64,000 nucleotides of DNA from Acanthochromis polyacanthus (lineage: Eukaryota; Chordata; Actinopteri; Pomacentridae). Where the stretch lies: the NCBI RefSeq assembly GCF_021347895.1, contig NC_067123.1, forward strand, positions 36,133,571 to 36,197,570, read 5' to 3'. Both the position numbers and the translations under genes were made by a program. The notes beneath the pieces were generated by a model that worked only from the letters and a program-made list of their open reading frames with translations, ran no database searches and was not told the DNA's origin. This document shows positions 46,900-58,400 of this stretch, in pieces. Every line of letters begins with the position of its first letter. The first letter of the stretch is position 1.

Positions 46900-48375
46900 T
46901 TCTTCTTCTTTTAATAAAATCCAGTCAGGCTCTTTATTGTTAAACGCAATGCTGCCCTCTACAGACAAGTACCAGTTTATTTTATATCCTTAATTAGGAT
47001 GTTTTGGGAGAGAAGTTCAGAGACTGCTCTTCTGAGTTAGCTTCATGGCGCAAAGGATTGTGGGTCATCGGTTCGTCCATACAGAGACATTTTACAGAGG
47101 CGATTAAACCCATTTAGTAAATCTACGTCGGTAAACCAAGACACAGGTGGCCCTTTCTAACCCTTAAATAGCATTGAAATCATTCTACTGAAGGGTGGAG
47201 ATCAAAAGAAAGGGGTTTGTATTATGTTGGTATAATAATTTCACTGTACAAATGGATACTTTTATTAGAATATACACATCAATATGACTAAGGCACTTTT
47301 GAAGTCCATGGGATATACATTGCATACATTTTTATTCAAAGTAAAAAAAAATCATGATCATGCCTTTACAAATTCCATAATTATGGAAACTATCACTAAA
47401 ATGTCAACTCAATAACCATCCAAAATTAATAACCACCTTCTACTTAGCTGAACAATAAAATGAGCTTATTCCAAAACTGTTGTTCCTTTCATTAAGTTGA
47501 GATGACATTTCTTTTGTCAACAAATCAAATTTTATATGGAAAACAAATTGTATCTGTGTCCAAGAAATTGTCCATTACAAAAACACCTCTCAAGGAAGTG
47601 TGTCAATTCTGAATCACATCATTTCCTCCTGAAGAAGACTGGCAAGACCCCAAAGCTTTGAGTTACTTAATATAAAGTAGTGAGTCAAGTGTGGATTGAA
47701 GGCAAGTCAACAGAGTTACAATATCTTTATCAATAACTTTCAATTTCACTCACTTGTATATATATACAGATGAATCTTTGTTAAAATGTCATGTGGTGTT
47801 TGGTTATAGGCAGCCATGTTGAGTTTAGGCCTGAAAACAGCAAAAATGTCAACTGTGATACCTGCATCTATCTTGTGAAAAAAAAAAAAAAAAAAAAAAA
47901 ACCCCGACACTTAAATCATCCATAATATCTTCAACAGTGCAAAAATGTCAGCTTCTCATCCCTATGGTCTTTAGCAACATTCATTATTGTCTGGATTACA
48001 AAATAATGTTGGGCATTTATGGAAAGATTAGTTTCTCCAAAGACATCTGCCCTTGCCTAAACATGATACATTAGCCATGTTATAAAGACAAAGATCTTTT
48101 TTTTTTAAACCCCTAAATAGGTGTGGCATTGTGAGGTCAAAAATCAGTCACTGTAGAATGAATTAATCAGTTTGAGGGTCACATACTATAGTCTTCCATC
48201 TGCACTACAAATTCTAAACATGTGGAACTCAAGCATGGCTCAGAAAGTGAAAGGCAACATTTCAGAATGTGAATTCGATATCAAACATTCATTTTAAGCA
48301 TCAAACCACAACCCTTGCATTTACGCAAGTAATAAATCTTAGTTGCATTTAAAACAAACCACAAGGACCCATGCA
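46900..48375. other. Intergenic DNA between cndp2 and the ZP gene
   Basis: No gene seen. Holds the inverted family M element copy (about 47291-47868) and a pure A run at 47879-47901. The rest is AT-rich. Confidence 0.5.
47291..47868 (-). mobile_element. Family M element, copy 3, inverted, ends worn
   Basis: The reverse complement matches most of 4110-4800: here CACTTTTGAAGTCCATGGGA, ACAAAAACACCTCTCAAGGA, CATCATTTCCTCCTGA and TCATGTGGTGTTTGGTTATA appear in order. The outermost TGGGTCAATATA termini are missing. Non-coding. Confidence 0.6.
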
Positions 48376-48397
48376 TTTTGTATAAAAGAAGTTGCCA

Positions 48398-48403
48398 TTT
48401 ATT
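48398..48403 (-). promoter_or_regulatory. ZP gene poly(A) signal
   Basis: AATAAA on the - strand, about 45 bases after the inferred stop codon at 48450-48452. Confidence 0.6.
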
Positions 48404-48449
48404 ATTTACAGTTCAAATCATATTTAATGGCTCATCTGTTGAAAAATCC

Positions 48450-51400
48450 TCACGTTGTCTAGAAGCAAAATAAACAAAACACAATGGGAAGATTAGAAAT
48501 TTAAAGAACCAACAACAAATATGCAAGGTTTACAGCCTCACCTTTCCATCAAAGCACCGCTCTTCACATTCCTTTTCTGTTGGCCTACAAACTTCTGCAG
48601 AGCACATGAAATAGATCTAGAGGGGAATGACACATGCACCATGAAGTCAGAGATCCTACAGGAAATCCAGGTGAGCTGTAGCATAAATTGCCTTGTTTTG
48701 GGTATTATTAATTTACAATTCACCATTAAAACAGTGCTAACTGAGCATCTCTACATTACTTTAACCTGTAAAATAGTTTTGCCATTAGGCCCTAATCTCC
48801 ATTTTAACTCACTTCTTCATCAAGGTATTGGTTTGTCTTTTGTTCCATAAACTGAAAGGCAGTCACAACGAAACGTCTTTTGTAACGAGTTTTGCCACTG
48901 ATTTGAAGGATGGACACACTTGGATCATGAGGGTTTGCACACCTGTAGACACAAACAGAGTTAGGGGAAGCTGGAGCTGAACCTGAATGACTATGCAGTG
49001 GATTCAGACATGCTTACCCTTCGTAAATAAGCACCAGAGCGTTCTTTGCAGATCGAGGGTAAGCGAGGCAGTAGTTGACAAGAATTACTGCATCTGGTTT
49101 GGGCGACTTCAGCCGCAACTCAAGATAAACAGGTTTGCCGAGGAGAAGTCTCAAAGGCTGGTGGTAGGTGGGAAAGAATTTTTGATACGTTTCATCTGTT
49201 GGGATTAAAACAGATGGGAAGCAAAATTTTATTGAAAGGTCTTGTGTTTAATGTGATCCCAGCCAAATTAAAAGATTGTGCATGCTGCAATTTTTTTTGG
49301 AAAATAAGGAAGAAACACTTGACCTGTTGCGATTCTCAACTGGACACCATATAATCCGTTAGAGATGATTGCTGACGGCAGATTGGAAGGTGGAGTTTTG
49401 ACCATGTAGCCAACGGTAGCCAGTGACGGCTGAGCAGCTCCTGTTTTGCTGTAGCGACACTCAATCAAGAACCTACAGGAGACATGCGTTAAAGACAATG
49501 CATTTATGCACTACAGAGCAAGTTATTTTGAGTGGACCTGTAGTCATAGTTAAATGTACTGTATGAGTCACTAACCTGAGTGGATTACTTCTTGTTATTA
49601 AGCCAAACTTGAGGTTCAGTGCATGGACAATAATCTGAACTTCAGCCAAGTAGATCTTCACCTCACCAACATTCTGTAAGGAAAAGTCAGCTTTCAACAG
49701 ACCCAATGCAATCCAGAAATGTTTAGATCAATAAAATTCCATTTTATTTCCACCCAAGATCCAAGTACGAAACCCTTTAGACGCAACCGACATCACAAAT
49801 GCAGTGCTCAGGTTAGAGGACTTGAAATAGTATTTTAAAAAAAAAGCAGACTGATGGCAAACAATGCATTGCCCTTTTAAATAAGTGAATTTGGATCATT
49901 TCATTCAGTCTGATCAAATAGCCGATTGATCACTTTCCATTTATGACAGCGTTTTGATTTTAGTAAAATGCCAAAAAAAAAAAAAAAAAAAGAAAAATAA
50001 AGTCATGAATGGCTGCAAACAACTCTGCACACATGCAATGAAGGCCCGTAACAGCATGCAGCCAGATGCAGATTTCTTCCATTCACCCATGCTTGGGTTT
50101 TTGTACATTTTGCAGTTAGACAGCTACATTTATGCATGACCAAGTTCACCATGAATGAGTCCCTTAGGGAATTCTGCAGATAAGCAGACTCTGAAAGGTT
50201 TCATTAAAAAAAAAAAAAAAGTCCTCATGCACTTGATAGTTTCACAATGCAACAACCTTAAGCCCTCTGCAAGAACACGCCTCAAAGTCAAGAGTTTCAA
50301 GACAGATGGACCACAGAATGTATGACAGATCACAAGTACTGGAATTTTGTATAGTTTCTCATTACACAATAAATTTTGCTATATTTAGTCATTTCAGAAA
50401 TATGAATGCTATAAAAAAAAAAAAACACATTATCATCCGGTTTAAAAAAAAAAAAAAAAAAGTGAAATCTTCATCGATTTGTGACAAACCAGCTGCAATG
50501 TCGAGTCAGAGTGACCAGCTATGCATTTGGAAATTCAATTTTAAAAAGAGATCTGTAGCATTGAATTTCTTATTTAAGTTGTCTTCTAAAGATGCAGTAC
50601 AAGGATAAATAATGTAAATTGTGGCGGATTTATGGCTCAATGTTCTTAAATCAAGTTCTGGACACAAAGTGATGGCTAAGGTGTTGGAAGCATTGCCCTC
50701 AATAACCCAAGCACTGCTGCAGTCTAATGACCTGAATTCAAAACTTTAGAAACAGAGTGGAAAGGGCATTATGAGACAAGGGGAACACTTACATAAACAC
50801 GAGTTCCACATTCTGTAACTTTGAACTTAAAGATGGCAACCTTGTCAGTAACATAAACTGGTTTACAGTCAGCATTCCCAGGAATAACCAGCTTGGTGGG
50901 ATCCACATGGATGGATGCAGAGTCGTGGCGAATGGCAAAAACAAAGTGTTGATCTGCAGTGCACTCTGAAAGTGAGGGAGGAAAGTCACCAAAAGAGAAG
51001 GTCTCCATTCGAGAACAAGTTAGTATGGACTGAATGAATATCCTAAGCTTTACCATCCAGCGGGTAGAAGCAGGAAGATTTACTCGGACAAAAACAGCAT
51101 CCAATCTTCTCACACTCGTAACGAGATATTTCTGAATACCCACATGTCAACCGCTCTGCCATGGCTACAACACAATCTGAAATTTAACAAACAAGAACCC
51201 CACATTAAATATTCTACCACCAAAAATTTGTAAGAGTGATGCGATATCAATGCACCACATTAGAGATACAAAGCAAACATCCTCGGCTCATTTGCTGGAC
51301 TCTGTTTACACTCACTGTGCGCCTTTGGTGGTGGCGCCGGTTCTGAGTATGTAGCAGGTGGGACGTAGCATGTGTGTGATCTGCCACCACGAGGGTACAG

Positions 51401-53720
51401 GTCATGGTCCAGCTTTGTACTTCCCTCACAAGATATGGTAGAAACTTGCAGCCGATCAAACGAATCAAAGTGCAACAACTGCAGACTGTAGCCATCATCC
51501 TGAAATGATTAAAAACAGCTTTTGCATGGGACATGAAGTTGATTCCAGGCAAGTAAAGTCAGCACAGTTACATGTTCTCTACCTTTTGGGATAAACAAAT
51601 TCAAACCATTTCTCAGTAACCTACATGTTGTTTCACATTGCACCCACTGAAGGGTACAGTCAAGGTGTTCTCCAAGAGGTTCACGTCAAAACCACAAGAC
51701 TCCTCAGCTTCCCCGACAGACACAAAGTCCTTAGCGCCTGGAGAGAGAAAATACATCCTGGAAATTTGACAAGATTCATTCAGCAACAGCATGTTTTTGT
51801 CAAAGGTCCAAGTACGTACCCAAAACTTTAGCCTCACTTAGCCTGCCCGTTAGCAGAGTGATGTGGAAGCCAGCATCATTGCAAAGCAGATGTACATTTG
51901 CAGTAATCGGACTGATGCTGCCAGCCCAGCTTCTGAAAGGGCCGGTCACAAACTCAGCCTCATATTCATTTTCTTTACTGTCGCCCCAGATTCTTGGACC
52001 AGAATTTACTTCGTCCGCCTCAGATCCATTTTCAGCAAATGAGTCAAAGCTGTCAACTTCACCTTCAGATTCAGCTTCCAGGATTGTTTTCTCAGGAACT
52101 TCACCTTCATAATTCTCATCATCTACAAGAGAGTTTATTGTTTTTAGTGATGCCACTGATAACTAGACAAAAACTTATGATTATGGCATTTCTGTTGACC
52201 TTTTGAGAGACAAAAATAAAGTCAGTTCCAGAGATATAAAACATTCACATGTGAGGATCTAACAAAGCCTTTCATCTGAAGAGCGTTCCATGCTGTCCCC
52301 CGTTTCAGCAAATTAATACAAGAATACTTTCAATTTATAAGCTGGAAAGATGGCTTATTTTTTACCATAACAGTAAAGCGTCTGTTTTAGCCTCAGTCTA
52401 AACTCCTCCTGCATCTGTGATTGACAGCAGCCAACATGCATGTGAAACGGTGCAAGACTAGGATTTTTGAATTTCTTCATTTTACATGAAGCATCACAAC
52501 TGTTTTTAACTAGTTTGTAAGGTGAATTTATCACAAAACATTGACGGTTTCTCACCAATATGGAGATGAAACTGTTTTATTGGGAATTCAGCTGTAGTAA
52601 AACACAGTTTACTATATACATTAGCACAGAGAGCCAGAGAGAAGCAAACAGATGTAAACACTTTACCCTCGGTCAAGATACTTGGACCAGAATCTACTCC
52701 AGCCACCTCAACTTCAAATCCGGCTAAGGGGTCAACGCTGCCAACACCTTCAAGGATAGTTTTCTCAGGAACTTCATCTTCATAACCGTCATTGTCTTTG
52801 TCATCTACAGGAGAGGATAGATTGTTTTTAGTGATGCCACAGAGCTGTAGACAAAAACCTAGCCGTACACAGAAAGCTGCACCAGAGAAGATGGCGTTTG
52901 TTGAACTTTTAGAAGACAAAACTAAGACTAGTTTCAGAGAAAACATCCACATGTGAGGCGCTAAAGACTCATCTGAAGAATGCTCCATGCTGTGGCCCGT
53001 TTCAGCAAATTAATGCAAGTTTCACATCTCAAGAACCACCAGAGGAAAGCAAAGCCATGGAAACAACTGGACAAGTTTAGTTTGCTCTGAAGCACAAGGG
53101 GTGACATGAATACAGTTAGCCACCCCGTCCTTGTTTATTGGTTTGAAATCGCTCTCCAAGCTTCTGTCATCTCTGAATGTCCCTCGGCATTCTAACTACA
53201 ATCAAAGGCAGTGATAATGTTAGCCATATTAGCTGCACAATCTGCCAGTGCTGATGATTTGCCTACTGCTGGGTGGACATTACCATCAAAAATAAAAGCC
53301 TTCCACTGGATCTTCAGTTCCTCTGATACTGTGAGTGCATAAAGGCTTTAGTATTCACTCTTGCAGTCAATAGCATTACGTTAAGTTTGCTTTGCTCAAT
53401 GCTGCAGCATTTTGGAGAGCAGAAACAGCATTATAAAGTAAATAAACCCGGTGGACTGAGGTAGCCAATCTTTCTGAAGGTCTAGACCTGGAAGCAGAAT
53501 TAAGCAACATTAAACTAGAGGATTGAAGATTAGTTTAGGAAAGCTCTTTTTTGCGAGATGGGTATAACCAAAATCGCACATGGCCATTTTGAGGTGTGGT
53601 TTGGTTCTTCAGTGAAAACGTAACATAAAAGGAAAACCCTTATTGGTTAAGGAATGCCAGAAGAAATAAGAAAAACAGCCTAATATCCCCAACAGCTTTT
53701 GCTTACACCTAAACAACCAC

Positions 53721-53752
<32 letters not shown>

Positions 53753-54183
53753 TAATGGAATTTCACCACATAGGGCCTTTAACATGTGTGGTTTGTTTAG
53801 GTGCATGCATTTATATTAACCGCTGTGTACATGTGAGGCTTAAAAGGACAGAAGTCAAGGTTTTACAAGGACAAATAGGAAGTTTAAAGTTGTAAGTATA
53901 AAAATGTTGAATTATTTCATCTCCAAAGTTACACTGTGCCTTTAAATCAACCTTCAGCACATATGGGCCAACAGCTCCGTGTGAATGCAGACATGTGGAG
54001 GACTCCTCTGACTGAACAGGCCTGAACTGTAGCTGCTACTTTACCTGATTCTTTAATGCTCGCTGCTTCACTCCACCCTCCGCTCTCGTACAAACGTAAA
54101 AGCTCAGTTTCATTGATCACCTCCCATCCCTGGACAGGCAGAACCAGAACCAGAAGCAGCAGCTTGACCCGGAGCGCAGCCAT
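48450..54183 (-). CDS. Zona pellucida / egg-envelope protein of ZP1/ZP4 (ZPB) type, 13 exons
   Basis: A structural protein of the fish egg envelope (chorion). - strand exons: 54183-54045, 52804-52667, 52122-51820, 51737-51625, 51499-51316, 51176-51054, 50965-50793, 49673-49576, 49472-49324, 49195-49018, 48942-48813, 48616-48542, 48458-48450; 603 aa, in phase. MAALRVKLLLLVLVLPVQG is a signal peptide. Exons 2-3 start with related acidic segments (EVPEKTILE in both). A ZP-N-like domain follows (~residues 165-260, CNDAGFHITLLTG). A trefoil domain is in exon 6 (ERLTCGYSEISRYECEKIGC). The ZP module starts CTADQHFVFAIRH, and its ZP-C part has LLGKPVYLELRL and IYFMCSAEVC. Trefoil plus ZP is typical of ZP1/ZP4. 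No transmembrane segment or furin-like site follows ZP-C. The last coding exon (Thr-Thr-stop) is inferred from splice signals. An in-frame ATG six codons upstream (54201) is possible, but 54183 gives the better signal peptide. Exact ZP subclass is unresolved. Confidence 0.88.
52090..53015 (-). repeat. Tandem duplication of an exon and its upstream intron in the ZP gene
   Basis: About 52085-52330 and 52767-53015 are related direct repeats about 685 bases apart. Both hold the start of an acidic exon (EVPEKTILE), its acceptor, GTTTTTAGTGATGCCAC, CACATGTGAGG, and GTTTCAGCAAATTAAT. The exon starting at 52122 continues into the ZP-N-like domain, while the one starting at 52804 ends after 46 codons. 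Confidence 0.75.
53721..53749. repeat. Poly(A) tract of 29
   Basis: An uninterrupted A run in ZP gene intron 1. No LINE or SINE body could be recognised directly before it. Confidence 0.8.
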
Positions 54184-54420
54184 CTGACAGAAAACACTCA
54201 AATAACTGTTGAAAGCCTCCTCCTGCCCCGCTACAAGTACTCAAGGCTCCTGGCTAATTGGTCACACCTGGTGGATGCTGATTGCTCTGTGGCCTATTTA
54301 TGCTCTAATCAGTGGACCTGCTTTAAAAACAAGCAAATGCTCACCAAGGTTTTACTGTCATCATGTGTATTATTTATTACTTAGCTTAAATTATAGCTAC
54401 GAGACTTAGAAGAGGACCAG
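54184..54420 (-). promoter_or_regulatory. ZP gene 5' flank with E-box, CCAAT and AT-rich box
   Basis: Upstream of the ATG, read on the - strand: CATAAATA at 54302-54295 (possible TATA-like box), CAGGTG E-box at 54270-54265 and CCAAT at 54262-54258. E-boxes near ZP genes are known targets of the oocyte factor FIGLA. That this one is used is inference. Confidence 0.35.
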
Positions 54421-55337
54421 AAATCTACAGAAAATGGTATTTTTTGGAAGCTTTTTTATTTAAAAAAAAGAAAGAAAAAGAAAGCACGGAGTCATTCTTA
54501 ATTTTGATCACAATAAACCAAAGATGTAGCTTTTTTGATTTCCAATTTTTCATGAAATGGAAGACAAAATAAAACACTCTTTCCCTTTTATGCACATATT
54601 TTCTGCAGTTTTTTGTACAATATAAGAAATCAGTAAAAAAAAATCAATAAAGTTAATTTAAAAAATTACTAAATACATTTTTTTTAAAAATGGCAGCAAG
54701 AGTGTGAAAAAAGTTTCAAAATGTTAAATTAACAAATATCTGAAAAAGAATTGTTTGCTTTAATTTAAATCGAGTAAAACTGAAATTTTATGATCACATT
54801 GCACAAGACAAAAACATATTATGGTTTCTTGATATATAAAAATTAATGTAATTTTTTTCCCAGCTCTTATGTGTTAATTATGATTCTTGTGACTGTCTTT
54901 GATGTGCCAAAAAACATAAAGTTCAATAAAAATATTTACACTCACAAAAATCCATGGAAACTCCTTTTAACAAAATGAATGTATGCTATGTTAAAAGTAT
55001 TAGATTTAAAAAGAGGAATAAAAAATGTGTCATTCTAAAATACTGCCCAATATGCCCAAATTTGAAATCGGCACCTCTGACTGTAAAAACATATTATTAG
55101 CAGTTATCGCTTTGCTGTTGTACTGCATTACATTTTACACATTTACATGCCGTCTCATCAGCATTTTACTCGTTTGTATGACCACAAACGCCTGCTTTTC
55201 AGAAGAACATGTAAAAAATAAACATGAGTAGATTCTTTAGTTATAAAGTTACTCCAGAAAACCTTTTCATAAATCAACTCACACCCAACAGTACATACAT
55301 ATAAAAGATGCAGAAATATCTTAAGGTGGTAAAGGAA
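54421..55337. other. Intergenic AT-rich DNA, no gene seen
   Basis: Short frames only (for example 55025-55231), with no resemblance to known proteins. It lies between the ZP promoter side and the dus3l poly(A) signal. Confidence 0.5.
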
Positions 55338-55343
55338 TTTATT
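55338..55343 (-). promoter_or_regulatory. dus3l poly(A) signal
   Basis: AATAAA on the - strand, about 150 bases after the dus3l stop. Confidence 0.6.
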
Positions 55344-55488
55344 GCATACGTTTGAAGTACACAAACATCTACAGGTTCAATAAACAGACCACTGAATGGC
55401 CTTTTGCATTTAAAACGCAAAAAAAGCTTCTTTCCTTAATCAAACAAACACAAAAACCTGGATGTTTTTCAGTCGCATTAAAGGAAAA

Positions 55489-58400
55489 TCACTTGTAGGC
55501 GTTGGCTTTATGTTTGGGCAAAAAGTTGAAGTTCTTCGGCACGGGTCCGAGCAGCATTTCACTGGAGAGGGAATAAAACCACGTAAAGCGTTAGAATCAT
55601 AAAAGGCATGAAGCTGTCTCTTAGTTTAATGCAGCTTTAATTTAAAGGGTAATTCTTGTGAGTTTTCTGCTCACCTGATCCTGACCCAGTCCCCAACGTT
55701 TTGACTGGCCATCAGCGACTCCAGATAGTTCCTGCCCATGTAGTACGGAGGTCTCTCATTGATCTTCTGAGGCACTCGCTCCAACAGGCCCACCGGTATA
55801 TATCTAAGAAAAACGAAGGCAGTTATTTCTCTCTAGCTTGCTTTTTAGTAAGAATTTAACGTGGAAGCTACAGTTTGATGGGTTCGTCACTTTTTTTTTT
55901 TTTATAAAGATATTTCTCTTTTTGGCTCAATTCACTGAGTGGAGCTGGAATCCAGGACATAACTATGCTAATATTATATTTTCAGTGATGCTGAGGCCAT
56001 TTCAAGCTGATCGTCATCCGTCAAATGCATGTTCAAAGCTGTCAAAAGTCCCTGCAGTCTCCACTACTGATGGGATTCCTCAAAAGACCACAACTAACAG
56101 TGGGTCTACACCAGCGGTATTCAACTAAAATTCAAAGAGGTCCAGTCAGAGAAAATGGATGAAAGTAAAGGTCTGGAACACCATAATGTCTAACCTGAAT
56201 TAGTGTGATACATGTTGATGTAACTTAGTAGTTTTATTAGTGTCTTCATGTAATCAATAGCTGACCGTCAAATCAAATAAATTCAGTGCAGTTCAAAAAC
56301 ATTTTGACAACATTTATTCATAAATAACTTTTGATAGAACTGTACGTCTTAAACTAAAGTGCAGAACTTGGAAAAATAACGACAGGCGGGATGTCCGAAC
56401 TCGTACATAATTGGTCTGTGTGTTCCTGAGCTGATAACCAATGCAGTAAACATTGGAAAAGCTGCACCAGTAAAGTAGAAGCGACCCGTCAAATGTAAAT
56501 CCCATTACAATCAACTGATTACAGGTCTGTGTCAGTCCCCCAGTTAGTGACCCCTGCTCTACACTGCATCACAAATATGATAACACCATATTTTTTTGAT
56601 CAAAGTCAGGAATATTGCTTGTTCATAGTAGAACAAATAGAAACTACACGCTGCTGCCCACCTGCACATGAAGGAGAGCCACTCCAGCATGAAGGTTCTG
56701 GTCTTCTCCACACCTCGCGTGTCGGAGCCCCAGTGCTCCAGGCCAAAGTTGGTGAAGTCCTTCAGGATGTCCAGTCGCTCAGTGGACGAGATGTCCCAGT
56801 GTCTGCTCTCCTTTATCTCAGTGAAGATCCAGGGCTTAATGAGGGCACCCCTGAACAATAAGAATGATCAAAAAAAAAAAAATCCAAACTTCTGATTCAA
56901 ATTCAAGATTCCAGGATAGAAAAACAGACTGCACAGAATGGAGTAACTTCTCTGGTGAGAGGTCTATGAGGATTTAATACCCTCTGAGTGACGGCAAGTG
57001 AGAAAGTACAAGAAAGCACATGGAATGATACACCACAGCAAAACAACTGGGTGTAGACAAAACAGAAACAGCTCATAAGACCATCTAAATCACAGCTATG
57101 TGCTCCATGCATGAGTTTCAAAACTATTTAAAGCAACCTGTAGTTTCACAAAGGTAAAGCGAATATATGCTTGAACTTTAGTCATTAAATCTGTGTGTAG
57201 GTGAATGGAGTCAAAACTGAAGAAAACCAGACAAATTGCACTGACAAACATGAAAGCTGTTTGCAAATTGAAGCTTGCTGCAAAGTTAAAACAGTTTTCC
57301 TTTTTTTAATCGGAAAAGAAGAACGCTAAACCTGCAGACTGGATCACTGACAAATGTTTATTCGGCTGTAAGGTCTTTGAATCATTTTGTCTACTCCGTG
57401 TGACACCAACCTTGCAATCATGATACCAGAAACTCCAGTCTCTCTGGCTTTCATGGCGTCTTCATAAGACAGAATGTCTCCATTACCTGGAACCAAAAAA
57501 CAAGTCACTTCAGTTCATCACATCAAGGGCAATCCATTATTTATAACCTGAAGACTGCTGAATTAAATCGATCACAGTTGTTTGCATACTGGAAGAAGTT
57601 CTCAGTTTCTTCACCAGCCTTTACAAATGGACATACCAAACAGTGGGACAGGGCTGGCCAGCTTAGCACATGTGTTTATATAATCCCAGTCAGCTAGCTT
57701 AGTGTAGCGCTGCTCCCTGGACCTGCCATGCAGCTGGAAGGAAACCATAGCGTCAGCGGTTTGTCATCTTTTGATGCAGATTGAAATGCAGATATAAAAG
57801 TGGCACACAAACAAATGAAAAAAATCTTCTTGTAAAAATGTCACATAAAATTATCACAACACAACAAGAGGGTGTGTTTATATGGCGTCTAACAAACTAA
57901 AAACAGGACTACATCATCTCTGAATCAAAGTTTCATTCCACTTTTTACACGATAAGTTTAAAATTCACACTCAGTTCCAGATTATTATTACATGATTCTC
58001 TGGATTTGTAAACGTTTCTGAGACTGAATCTGTAAATTAAGTGCAACTTTCTTTGTTTTAGTGTTTTTCCAGTCTTTTGTCATGATCGCGATAAATCATC
58101 TTTATTTGTGCTTCTACTGATAAAAGACTTACGGTGACCATGGAGACACCCCAATTCTTCATCTCTGGGATGAGTTTATGTGCTATGTTGGACTTCTCCT
58201 GAACACCAGTGCGGATCTTCACCGTTAAAGGGACATCGAGGACCTTCAGGGAGAAAAACTGAGGCTTCAGCTGGATAGTTTTTTTGGTTAAACAGCTAAT
58301 TTTGCATTTTGGTTGTTTCATTTCCTGCTAATAGCAACAAAGCTCTCCTTAAGCAGTCAAAATCATGAGAGTGCCTCGCTGAGAAACCTCTAAATGGTGC

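Noticed and set aside
47040..47100. Possible small ORF or promoter with ATGGCGCAAAGGATTGTGGG
   Set aside because: The frame closes quickly and no exon continues it; no support.
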